Source of the DNA: Bradyrhizobium sp. Ce-3 | Lineage (GTDB): Bacteria; Pseudomonadota; Alphaproteobacteria; Rhizobiales; Xanthobacteraceae | Direction of reading: 5' to 3' | DNA length: 64,000 nt | Assembly (NCBI RefSeq): GCF_022835695.1 | Contig: NZ_BQUV01000009.1 | Span: 124,001 to 188,000, forward strand | Shown: positions 8,986 through 17,010 of the stretch, one piece after another | Layout: the number at the start of each line of letters is the position of its first letter | How positions within the stretch are numbered: the first letter of the stretch is position 1 | Position numbers and translations under genes: made by a program | The notes under the pieces: model-generated | Databases searched by the model: none | What the model was told of the DNA's origin: nothing | What the model saw: the letters and a program-made list of their open reading frames with translations, nothing else

Positions 8986-11628
8986 GTGCCGCTGAGAAAT
9001 CTCACCACCTATCGAAAGAAGCGCGACTTCGAGAAGACCAATGAGCCGTCGGGCGAGGTCAAGGTCGCGCCTGGCAAGCAGCGCCGCTTCGTGATCCAGA
9101 AGCATGACGCGACGCGGCTGCATTATGATTTCAGGCTGGAGTTCGACGGCGTCTTCAAGTCCTGGGCGGTGACGCGCGGGCCCTCGCTCGATCCGCACGA
9201 CAAGCGCCTCGCGGTCGAGGTCGAGGATCATCCGCTCGACTATGGCGATTTCGAAGGCACCATCCCCGAAGGCCAATATGGCGGCGGCACGGTGCAGCTG
9301 TGGGATCGCGGCACCTGGGAGTCCGACGATCCCGAGCGCGGCTTCAAGAAGGGCGACCTGAAGTTCACGCTTGATGGCGACAAGCTGCACGGCAGCTGGG
9401 TGCTGGTGCGGATGAAGAACGACCGCTTCGGCGGCAAGCGCACCAACTGGCTGTTGATCAAACACCGCGACGAATATGCCGTGGAGGGCAACGGCGAAGC
9501 GATCCTCGACGAGGACCGCTCGGTTGCTTCGGGACGCTCGATGGCGCAAATCGCAGCCGGCAAGGGCCGGGCGCCGCAGCCGTTCATGCTGGCCAAGGGG
9601 AACGGGAAGGGCAACGGCAAGGCCAAAGCCGATGCGGTCTGGCAGTCCAATCACGGCATTGCCGCGGATGCGCGCGTTAGGACCAAGGCGCCGGCGCCCA
9701 AGGAAAAGCTGAAGGCGCAAGCGAAGGCGCCGCCAAAGGCGAAGCCGAAGCATGTCGCGGAAATGCCGGATTTCGTCGCGCCGCAGCTCTGCGCCGCGGT
9801 CGAGAGTCCGCCCAACGGCGCGGGCTGGTGCCACGAGATCAAGTTCGACGGCTACCGCGTGCAGCTCCGCGTCGAGGGCGGCGAGGCCGTACTGAAGACC
9901 CGCAAGGCGCTCGACTGGTCCGACAAGTTCGGCGCGATCGCCAAGGAGGCCGGCAAGCTGCCGGATGCGCTGATCGACGGCGAGATCGTCGCGCTCGACA
10001 AGAACGGCACGCCGCACTTCTCGACGCTGCAGGCGGCGCTGTCCGACGGCAAGACCGACCAGCTGATCTACTACGCGTTCGACCTGCTATATGCCGGCAA
10101 CGAGGATCTCCGCCCGCTGCCGCTCACCGAGCGCAAGGCGCGGCTGCAGGCGCTGCTCGCGGCGCGCAAGGGCAAGAATCCCCTGATCCGTTATGTCGAG
10201 CATTTCGAGGAGCGCGGCGACGCGGTGCTGGATTCCGCGCGCAAGCTCGGGCTGGAAGGCATCGTCTCAAAGAAGCTCGACGGTGCCTACCGCTCCGGCC
10301 GATCCGACGACTGGACGAAAGCAAAAATCCGCGCCGGCCATGAGGTGGTGCTCGGCGGCTGGAAGGACACCAACGGCAAGTTCCGCTCGCTGATGGCCGG
10401 CGTCTATCGCGGCGATCATCTGGCCTTTGTCGGCATCGTCGGCACCGGCTTCGGCCAGGACACCGTTCGCCGCATCATGCCGGCGCTGAAGGCGGCCGCG
10501 TCGGACAGGAGCCCGTTCGGCGGCAAGGACGTGCCGAAGAAGACCCGCGACGTGCACTGGCTGAAGCCCGAGCTGGTCGCCGAGATCGAGTTCGCCGGCT
10601 GGACCGATGCCGGCAATATCCGCCAGGCGGCGTTCAAGGGCCTGCGCCAGGACAAGCCGGCGCATGAGGTCGAGGCCGAGCGGCCCGTCGTAACCAAAGT
10701 GGTGAAGCCGATGGCGAAAGCAAAATCCGGCGAGGTCATGGGCGTCGCGATCTCCCATCCGGACAAGGCGTTGTGGCCGGATGCCGGCGACGGCGAGCCG
10801 GTGACGAAGCTCGACCTCGCCAACTATTTCGAGGCGGTCGGCGGTTGGATGATCGGTTACCTCAAGGGCCGGCCGTGCTCGATCGTGCGGGCGCCCGACG
10901 GCATCAAGGGCGAGACGTTTTTCCAGCGCCACGCGATGGCCGGCACCTCGAAGCTGCTGAAGCTCGCCAAGGTTTCCGGCGACCGCAAGCCGTATCTGCA
11001 GATCGACCAGGTCGAGGGCCTGGCGGCGGTCGCGCAGCTCGGCGGCCTCGAGCTGCATCCCTGGAATTGCGCGCCGGACGCCTATGACACGCCGGGCCGG
11101 TTGGTGTTCGATCTCGATCCCGCGCCCGATGTCGATTTCGCGGATGTGGTCGCGACCGCCAAGGACATGCGCCGGCGGCTCACCGCGGTCGGTCTCGAGA
11201 GCTTCTGCAAGACCACCGGCGGCAAGGGCCTTCACGTCGTAACGCCGTTGCTCACAGGTGCGAAGGACAAGGTGACCTGGAAGGAGGCCAAGGCGTTCGC
11301 GCAAGGCATCTGCCAGTGGATGGCGCAGGACGAACCCGAGCGCTATCTGGTCAACATGTCGAAGGCCAAGCGCACCGGAAAAATCTTCCTCGACTATCTG
11401 CGCAACGACCGGCTCTCGACCGCAGTCGCGGTGCTGTCGCCGCGGGCGCGTCCGGGCGCCACGGTGTCGATGCCGCTGACCTGGAGCCAGGTGCGCGGCG
11501 ACCTCGATCCGAAGACATACACGGTGCGGTCGGTGCCGGCGCTGCTGGCGAAGACCAAGGCCTGGGACGGCTATGACGACGCGGCATCGTCGATCAAGGC
11601 GGCGATCAAGAAGCTGGCGGGAAAGTAG
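8986..11628 (+). CDS. ligD: ATP-dependent DNA ligase D (NHEJ ligase/polymerase/phosphoesterase)
   Basis: LigD processes and seals DNA ends held by Ku. Domains run in the order phosphoesterase (about residues 20-180: [29 protein letters not shown]), a flexible Ala/Lys linker, ATP-dependent ligase (adenylated Lys about 286 in EIKFDGYR, then OB fold), and an archaeo-eukaryotic-primase-type polymerase (about 580-880: HPDKALWP, metal-binding FDLDPAP at about 708-713, TGGKGLHVV). This PE-Lig-Pol order is that of the Pseudomonas enzyme and differs from the mycobacterial order. I prefer GTG 8986, with GGGA about 8 bp upstream; a TTG at 8950 would add 12 residues. It is divergent from ku. Confidence 0.95.
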   Translation: MPLRNLTTYRKKRDFEKTNEPSGEVKVAPGKQRRFVIQKHDATRLHYDFRLEFDGVFKSWAVTRGPSLDPHDKRLAVEVEDHPLDYGDFEGTIPEGQYGGGTVQLWDRGTWESDDPERGFKKGDLKFTLDGDKLHGSWVLVRMKNDRFGGKRTNWLLIKHRDEYAVEGNGEAILDEDRSVASGRSMAQIAAGKGRAPQPFMLAKGNGKGNGKAKADAVWQSNHGIAADARVRTKAPAPKEKLKAQAKAPPKAKPKHVAEMPDFVAPQLCAAVESPPNGAGWCHEIKFDGYRVQLRVEGGEAVLKTRKALDWSDKFGAIAKEAGKLPDALIDGEIVALDKNGTPHFSTLQAALSDGKTDQLIYYAFDLLYAGNEDLRPLPLTERKARLQALLAARKGKNPLIRYVEHFEERGDAVLDSARKLGLEGIVSKKLDGAYRSGRSDDWTKAKIRAGHEVVLGGWKDTNGKFRSLMAGVYRGDHLAFVGIVGTGFGQDTVRRIMPALKAAASDRSPFGGKDVPKKTRDVHWLKPELVAEIEFAGWTDAGNIRQAAFKGLRQDKPAHEVEAERPVVTKVVKPMAKAKSGEVMGVAISHPDKALWPDAGDGEPVTKLDLANYFEAVGGWMIGYLKGRPCSIVRAPDGIKGETFFQRHAMAGTSKLLKLAKVSGDRKPYLQIDQVEGLAAVAQLGGLELHPWNCAPDAYDTPGRLVFDLDPAPDVDFADVVATAKDMRRRLTAVGLESFCKTTGGKGLHVVTPLLTGAKDKVTWKEAKAFAQGICQWMAQDEPERYLVNMSKAKRTGKIFLDYLRNDRLSTAVAVLSPRARPGATVSMPLTWSQVRGDLDPKTYTVRSVPALLAKTKAWDGYDDAASSIKAAIKKLAGK

Positions 11629-11667
11629 CACACGTTCGGGCAAGCTTGTGCCGCTGGCTTAGTCGTC

Positions 11668-11762
11668 ATACCCCGCGAAAGCGGGGTATCCAGTACGCCG
11701 CGGCTCATCGGTTCAATCGCTGACGCCTCTGGAATACTGGATCGCCCGCCTTCGCGGGCGAT
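11668..11762. repeat. Two-hairpin intergenic repeat, family B copy 2
   Basis: The first hairpin is ATACCCCGC-gaaa-GCGGGGTAT (11668-11689), the second ATCGCCCGC-cttc-GCGGGCGAT (11741-11762). The core CCAGTACGCCGCG and CTCTGGAAT match the copy at 7476-7571. Compensating changes in both arms (ATGCC/GGCAT versus ATACC/GGTAT) show that the stem is kept by selection or by copying of a structured element. It lies between the convergent ligD and DUF3309 genes. Confidence 0.85.
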
Positions 11763-11782
11763 GACAGTCATGGAAGTGGGGA

Positions 11783-11799
11783 GGGGACAACACGTCCCC
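11783..11799 (-). terminator. Short hairpin after the DUF3309 gene
   Basis: GGGGAC-aacac-GTCCCC immediately follows the DUF3309 stop codon on the minus strand. No T-run follows, so it is a weak terminator at best; an RNA 3'-end stabilising role is equally possible. Confidence 0.35.
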
Positions 11800-11804
11800 A
11801 CGCG

Positions 11805-11969
11805 CTACAATCGTCCGAGCAGCAGCAGGATCAGCAGGATCACGATCACGAGGCCGAGGCCGCCGCCGCCATAATAGCCGGTGCCGTAGAACGGTCCGCC
11901 GCCAATGCCGCTGAAGCCGCCAAGCAGCGCAATGACCAGAATGATAAGAATGATCGTTCCAAGTGACAT
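11805..11969 (-). CDS. DUF3309-family small membrane protein
   Basis: A 54-aa hydrophobic peptide beginning MSLGTIILIILVIALLGG, then a glycine/tyrosine-rich turn (GIGGGPFYGTGYYGGGGLG), then a second hydrophobic helix ending in LLLLGRL. This two-helix layout with a Gly-rich centre is the DUF3309 family, frequent in Rhizobiales and of unknown function. The start is well supported: AGGAG lies 7 bp before the ATG. A GGAAC-N16-TGTT motif about 50-75 bp upstream (12021-12045) suggests stress control. The gene is small but has codon and frame continuity and a family-typical sequence. Confidence 0.85.
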   Translation of the reverse strand: MSLGTIILIILVIALLGGFSGIGGGPFYGTGYYGGGGLGLVIVILLILLLLGRL

Positions 11970-12020
11970 CTCAACTCTCCTCAGCCCGCGGGCCTGTTGT
12001 CGCTGCCCTTCGGGAGAGGA

Positions 12021-12045
12021 AACATCCCGTGAGTATGAAGGTTCC
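12021..12045 (-). promoter_or_regulatory. Candidate EcfG-type promoter of the DUF3309 gene
   Basis: On the minus strand GGAAC (12045-12041), a 16-bp spacer, then TGTT (12024-12021), one mismatch to CGTT. The predicted transcript would start about 45 nt before the ATG at 11969. Motif evidence only. Confidence 0.5.
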
Positions 12046-12133
12046 GGGTCGGGCGGTGCGATAAACCTGTGCGGTCTTCCGTTTGCGTTGGAACAGAACT
12101 ACATCAACGGAATCCATGGAGGAGTGCACCGCG

Positions 12134-12442
12134 ATGTCGGCTCCGCTGATCGTCTCGATACCCCACAGCCTCGGCCGCGATGAAGCCATGCGCCGGCTGA
12201 AAACCGGTCTGTCGCGCGCGGCGGTCAACATGCCGATGCTGAGCGTCGAGGACGAGCGCTGGGACGACAATCGCATGAGCTTTCGCGTCCGCGCGCTGGG
12301 GCAGGTCGCGGCCGGACATGTCGACGTCGAGGACGCGCAGGTGCGGGTCGAGGTGACGCTGCCGTGGCTGCTGCAGCGCTTTGCCGAGCTCGCCCAGGTG
12401 GCGATCCAGAAGCGCGGGCAGTTGCTGCTGACCAAGCGCTGA
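12134..12442 (+). CDS. Polyhydroxyalkanoic acid system family protein
   Basis: A 102-aa protein beginning SAPLIVSIPHSLGRDEAMRRL and containing the paired beta-strand features FRVRALGQVAAGHVDV and VRVEVTLPWLLQRFAELA. I recognise it as the small polyhydroxyalkanoic-acid system family (granule-region protein) found near PHA or storage genes in many proteobacteria; its biochemical role is not well defined. I chose ATG 12134 because GGAGGAG (12118-12124) is 9 bp upstream; an in-frame ATG at 12116 overlaps that site. It converges on treY, with only 13 bp between the stop codons, next to the glycogen/trehalose cluster, which fits a carbon-storage theme. Confidence 0.8.
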   Translation: MSAPLIVSIPHSLGRDEAMRRLKTGLSRAAVNMPMLSVEDERWDDNRMSFRVRALGQVAAGHVDVEDAQVRVEVTLPWLLQRFAELAQVAIQKRGQLLLTKR

Positions 12443-12455
12443 CGCGGCGCTTAAT

Positions 12456-15233
12456 CTACGCGTGGGCCCGCCTCGCGGCTTGCCTGGCGCCTGCCGCGGC
12501 CTTCGCCTTCAGCACCGCGACCGGCAGTTTGGCGAACAGCGTCGCGAGCTGGATCTTGCTGCCGCCGCCCGGGAGCGCGTATCCGGCCAGCTCGATCTCA
12601 CCCTCAAAGGCGTCCCCGCGCGGCCAGCTGCGTCCGCCCTGCGTGAACGGCGCAAATGATTTCGCCACCGCGACGATGACCGCCTCGCGGCCATGGCGTC
12701 GCGCAAAAGCAATGACATGATCGCGATGCGCCCCGGTTACGGCGAGCGGTTGGTAGCTGCCATTGGTGAAGACGTCCGCTATCTCGTTGCGCAACCGCAG
12801 CAGATGCCGCGTCCATGCGAATTTGAGGCGGCCGTCGCGCCAGCCCTCGGCCAGCGCGTCCCAATCCGGCGTCTCCAGCGACGCGAGCAGCGCCGCGCGT
12901 CCGGCAAAGTCGACCGGACGTCGGTTGTCGGGGTCGACCAGCGAAAGATCCCAGCTCTCGGTGCCCTGGTAGAAGTCCGGCACGCCGGGCATGGTCGCCT
13001 TCAGCGTGATCTGGCTCAGCGAGTTCAGCGCGCCGATCAGCGCCGCGCGTTCTGCCAGCGTACTGAGCGCATCTAGGAATTCGGGTGAGGCCTTGCGGTC
13101 GAGGATTCGATCGATGAACGTCTTCACGCCCGCCTCGTAAGCCTCGTGCGGATTGAGCCAGCTGGTCTCCTGCTTGCCCTCGCGCGCCGCCTTGAGCGCA
13201 TAGGCCTGGATGCGCCCGACCAGCGATGGATCGTCCGGGTCCCAGGCGCCGAGCAGGGCCTGATACAGCATGTATTCGAACGTCGCCGATGGCGCTCGCA
13301 TCTCGCCATCCAGCACCAGATGCGGCGCGTTCAGCACCTTCCAGCGCGCCACCGCGCTGGTCCATTCGCCGGGAATCTCCGCAAGCGTCATGATGCGGGC
13401 GCGGGCGTCCTCGCCGCGCTTGGTGTCGTGGGTCGCGGTCGCCGTCATGCCGTGCGGCCAATCGCGGGCGCGGGCCTGCATCATGGCGTGGAAGGCTTCG
13501 GGCGCGATCGCGCCGGCCGCCGGATCGCCGCCGACCTCATTGAGCGCGAGCAGGCGGTGGTAGCGATAGAAGGTGGTGTCCTCCAGCGACTTCGCCATCA
13601 TCGGCCCGGTGAATTGCTGCACCTTCAGCGCAAATCGCCGCACCCGCGGCGTGCTGTGCGGCAGCCGGCCGGGCTTCAGCAGGTCCATGGTGAGGGCATC
13701 GCGCAGGAAGTCGAAGATGCCTTCGTCGGCGGCGAACCAGTCGGCACGGGCGCGCTCGACGGTCTCGCTGATCAGCGCGCGGTCGTGCGCGGTGGGACCG
13801 GACGCGGTCAGATAGGTGCGATAGACCGGGAAGTGCAGCACGTAGAGCTCGAGCGCCTGCCGCAGGCTGTCGGCGGAGAAATCGCGGGTCGAATAGTGGC
13901 CGCTGGCGATGCGCGCGACGAGCCGCGCCAGCACGGTGAATTCGCTGGTCAGCAAGGTCTCCAGCACGCGGCGCTTGGCCGCGCGCAGCACCGGCGTCAG
14001 GTTCGGCGACTGGTTGCTGATCTGGCGCCAGATCTCGTTCAGCGGATCGAGGCCTGCACCGTCGACCAGCACCTGGCTGATCGTGTTCATCCACTCATAG
14101 CCGGTGGTGCCATGGACGCCGCTGAATTTTGCGAGCTTCTCGTCCTCGCCGAGGATCTTCTCGATCACCATGTAGAACGGCCGTGCCTTGGCGCCCTGCG
14201 CCGAGCGGATCAGGCGGCGCAGCCGCTGGAAGTATTGCGCGGGATCGCGCAGGCCGTCGATATGGTCGAGCCGCAGGCCTTGCAGCCGGTCCTCCGCGAT
14301 CAGCCGCTTGACGAGGCTGTGGCTCGCCTCGAACGTCGCGACGTCCTCGACCCGGAGGCCGGCCAGCGTGTTGACGTCAAAGAAGCGGCGGTAGTTGATG
14401 TCGCTGGAGGCAAGCCGCCAATGGCCGAGCTTGTAGTGCTGGCGTTCCAGCAGATGATGCAATGCCAGCGTCTGGGTTGGCCGATCCTCGCCCGCACGAT
14501 AGGCATCAAGCCCTCGTTCAATGATCCCGGCACTGCCTTCGATTGATTGGATCGACGCCTTCAGCGCCGGCGCCTCCTTGCGGTTCGGATGACGCAGCCC
14601 GCGATACCTGGCGGCGAGCTCGAGCAGCGCGTGTCCGGCAGGACCGTCTTCGGCGCCGGCCTCGCGGACGATGGTCCGCAGCACCTCGCCATAGCGCTCC
14701 GGTGCGATCGGCAGGCGGTGCTCGAAATACCAGGCGGAGAAGCTGCCTTCGTTCGCGTCGTAGCGCAGCGCGATCTCGCCGCGTTCCAGCGCCTGACCAT
14801 AGGACGAGCCGAGGATCGGCAGCAGCACGCCGCCGCGCGCGCGATAGGGCAGCAAGTCCCAGTCGATGTCGAAGGAGACCGCGTGCGGCGACACCGGTCC
14901 CCATTCCAGCACGTCGAGCCACCACGGATTGTCGGCGAAATGCACGCCGACATGGTTCGGCACGAAATCCAGGATCAGCCCGAGGTCGCTTTGCTTCAGC
15001 GCATTGCTGAACCGCGCAAAGCCGTCCTCGCCGCCGAGTTCCGGATTGAATTTGGTGTGGTCGACGACGTCATAGCCATGGGTCGATCCCTTGCGCGCCT
15101 TCATGAAGGGCGAGGCATAGACGTGGCTGATGCCGAGCGCCTTCAGGTACGGCGCCACGGCGGCTGCGGCATCGAAGTCGAAATCGGCAGTGAGTTGCAG
15201 TCGGTAGGTCGCGATCGGGATCGCCGGAGGCAT
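12456..15233 (-). CDS. treY: Maltooligosyl trehalose synthase TreY
   Basis: TreY (GH13) isomerises the reducing-end alpha-1,4 bond of a maltooligosaccharide to alpha,alpha-1,1, making maltooligosyl trehalose for TreZ to cleave. The 925-aa product starts PPAIPIATYRLQL, the typical TreY opening, and carries ISHVYASPFMKARKGSTHGYD, the nucleophile region LRLDHIDGL and VIEKILGEDEKL with the acid/base Glu, plus the C-terminal MPGVPDFYQGTE and WDLSLVDPDNRRPVD signatures. ATG 15233 is 4 bp after the treZ stop. It is the last gene of the glgE-treS-glgB-glgX-treZ-treY operon. Confidence 0.95.
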   Translation of the reverse strand: MPPAIPIATYRLQLTADFDFDAAAAVAPYLKALGISHVYASPFMKARKGSTHGYDVVDHTKFNPELGGEDGFARFSNALKQSDLGLILDFVPNHVGVHFADNPWWLDVLEWGPVSPHAVSFDIDWDLLPYRARGGVLLPILGSSYGQALERGEIALRYDANEGSFSAWYFEHRLPIAPERYGEVLRTIVREAGAEDGPAGHALLELAARYRGLRHPNRKEAPALKASIQSIEGSAGIIERGLDAYRAGEDRPTQTLALHHLLERQHYKLGHWRLASSDINYRRFFDVNTLAGLRVEDVATFEASHSLVKRLIAEDRLQGLRLDHIDGLRDPAQYFQRLRRLIRSAQGAKARPFYMVIEKILGEDEKLAKFSGVHGTTGYEWMNTISQVLVDGAGLDPLNEIWRQISNQSPNLTPVLRAAKRRVLETLLTSEFTVLARLVARIASGHYSTRDFSADSLRQALELYVLHFPVYRTYLTASGPTAHDRALISETVERARADWFAADEGIFDFLRDALTMDLLKPGRLPHSTPRVRRFALKVQQFTGPMMAKSLEDTTFYRYHRLLALNEVGGDPAAGAIAPEAFHAMMQARARDWPHGMTATATHDTKRGEDARARIMTLAEIPGEWTSAVARWKVLNAPHLVLDGEMRAPSATFEYMLYQALLGAWDPDDPSLVGRIQAYALKAAREGKQETSWLNPHEAYEAGVKTFIDRILDRKASPEFLDALSTLAERAALIGALNSLSQITLKATMPGVPDFYQGTESWDLSLVDPDNRRPVDFAGRAALLASLETPDWDALAEGWRDGRLKFAWTRHLLRLRNEIADVFTNGSYQPLAVTGAHRDHVIAFARRHGREAVIVAVAKSFAPFTQGGRSWPRGDAFEGEIELAGYALPGGGSKIQLATLFAKLPVAVLKAKAAAGARQAARRAHA

Positions 15234-15237
15234 TATG

Positions 15238-17010
15238 CTATCCGATGTGCCAGCGCACCGCCCAGCCGGGGAGGTCACCCGACAACGCGGCGCCCCAGAT
15301 CGCGGTTCCCTTCGGCATCCCTGCGCCGCTGATATCCCGGTCCGACAAATTGGCCGCGAGCCACAGCGTGCGGCCGTCGCCCATCCGCCAATGCGCGGTC
15401 AACAGATCGCCCATAACGCTGTCGCCGCCGAACCGTGCCCCTGGGAGAAGCGGCGTGATCTCGCGCCGGCGCACGGCGAGCAGGTCGCACACCAGCTTTA
15501 GCCGCGCGCGGGCCGGGTCGTGGCCAAGCGCCGTCCAGTCGAGCACGGCCGAACGCACCGTCGCCTCGGCAAGCGGGTCGGGAATGTCGTCGCCATATTT
15601 GGCATAGGCCCAGGCGAACTCCTTGCGCCGCCCGGCGCGGACAGCGTTGGCGAGATCGCCCTTGAAGTCGCAGAAGAACGGGAAGGGCGTCGTCGCGCCC
15701 CATTCCTCGCCCATGAACAGCATCGGCGTGTTGGGCGCGATCAACGTGACCGCCAGCGCCGCCTCGATCGCCGCAGGCTTTGCCAGGCTTTCGAGCCGAT
15801 CGCCGAGCGGCCGGTTGCCGATCTGGTCGTGGTTTTGCAGGAAGTTGATGAAGCAGGTCGGCGACAGCTCACCGCTCGGTTCGCCGCGCGCCTTGCCGCC
15901 CCAGAACTCCGAGACTTCGCCCTGGTAGATGTAGCCCGACGACAGCGCGCGCGCGAGATCCTGCTTCGGCGCCCGATAGTCGCCGTAGTAGCCCTGCCTC
16001 TCGCCGGTCAGCAGCACGTGCCAGGCGTGATGATAATCGTCGTTCCACTGGCCGCGGAATTTGCCGTGCGGCGGGTCCTCGGCGGCATCGAGCAGGCTTG
16101 CGATGTTGTCGCCGTTCTCCAGCACGAGGTTGATCTGCCGGCCGGTCTCCGTAGCGAGCCGGCCTGCGGCCTTGCTGAAGTCATGCAGGATGGAGATCTC
16201 GCCGGCTTCGACGATGGTGTTGACCGCATCGAAGCGCAGTCCGTCGAAGCGATAGTCGCGCAGCCAGCTCACGACGCTGCCGATCGCGAATGCCCGCACC
16301 TCGGGCACGCGATAGTCGATCGCGCTGCCCCACGGCGTATGCGCGTCGCTGAAGAAGGCGGGCGCATAGCGGCCGAGATAATTCCCCTCGGGTCCGAAAT
16401 GGTTGTAGACCACGTCGAGCATCACCATCAGCCCGCGCAGATGTGCCTCGTCGATCAGGGTCTTGAGGTCTTCGGGGCGGCCGTAGGCGCTGTCGGGCGC
16501 GTACCACAGCACGCCGTCATAGCCCCAGTTGCGTTTCCCTGCGAAATCCGCCAGCGGCATCAGCTCGAGCGCGGTGATGCCGGTTGCCACCAGATGATCG
16601 AGCTTGTCGATCATGGAAAGGTAAGTACCTTCCGGCGTGAAGGTGCCGACATGGGCCTCGAGAACGACGGCCTCGTGCCAGGGGCGTCCGCGCCAGTCGG
16701 TCGCGCGCCATTTGAACGCCGTGTGGTCGATCACCTCGCTCGGGCCGAACACGTCGTCCGGCTGGAACGCGGAGGCCGGATCGGGCATGTCGACCTCGTC
16801 ATCGATGCGGAATTTGTAGCGGGTACCCGCGCGCGCACCCGGAATCTCGGCGACGTACCAGCCGGCCGCATCGCGCGTCAGTGCGTGCGCATCGCGGCTT
16901 CGCGTATGCGGCTTGTCGAGCAGCAGGTCGACGCGCCTGGCCGCCGGTGCCCAGAGCCGGAAGCGCGCGCCGTCCGGTGTCAGCTCAGGGCCGAAATGCT
17001 GGACACTCAT
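15238..17010 (-). CDS. treZ: Maltooligosyl trehalose trehalohydrolase TreZ
   Basis: TreZ (GH13) releases trehalose from maltooligosyl trehalose. The 590-aa protein has an N-terminal CBM48-like domain (GARFRLWAPAARRVDLLL), then a TIM barrel with VYNHFGPEGNYL, nucleophile motif GLRFDAVNTI, LVLENGDN and QNHDQIGNRPLGDR, and the late PMLFMGEEWG motif. I use ATG 17010, which overlaps the glgX stop by 4 bp (ATGA), a strong sign of translational coupling; the open frame extends further upstream but only through glgX coding sequence. With treY it forms the complete TreYZ route from glycogen-like glucan to free trehalose. Confidence 0.95.
   Translation of the reverse strand: MSVQHFGPELTPDGARFRLWAPAARRVDLLLDKPHTRSRDAHALTRDAAGWYVAEIPGARAGTRYKFRIDDEVDMPDPASAFQPDDVFGPSEVIDHTAFKWRATDWRGRPWHEAVVLEAHVGTFTPEGTYLSMIDKLDHLVATGITALELMPLADFAGKRNWGYDGVLWYAPDSAYGRPEDLKTLIDEAHLRGLMVMLDVVYNHFGPEGNYLGRYAPAFFSDAHTPWGSAIDYRVPEVRAFAIGSVVSWLRDYRFDGLRFDAVNTIVEAGEISILHDFSKAAGRLATETGRQINLVLENGDNIASLLDAAEDPPHGKFRGQWNDDYHHAWHVLLTGERQGYYGDYRAPKQDLARALSSGYIYQGEVSEFWGGKARGEPSGELSPTCFINFLQNHDQIGNRPLGDRLESLAKPAAIEAALAVTLIAPNTPMLFMGEEWGATTPFPFFCDFKGDLANAVRAGRRKEFAWAYAKYGDDIPDPLAEATVRSAVLDWTALGHDPARARLKLVCDLLAVRRREITPLLPGARFGGDSVMGDLLTAHWRMGDGRTLWLAANLSDRDISGAGMPKGTAIWGAALSGDLPGWAVRWHIG

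Noticed and set aside
12101-12126. GGAAC before the polyhydroxyalkanoate-system gene as an EcfG promoter
   Set aside because: No TT-containing -10 lies at 16-17 bp spacing (AATC follows after N16).
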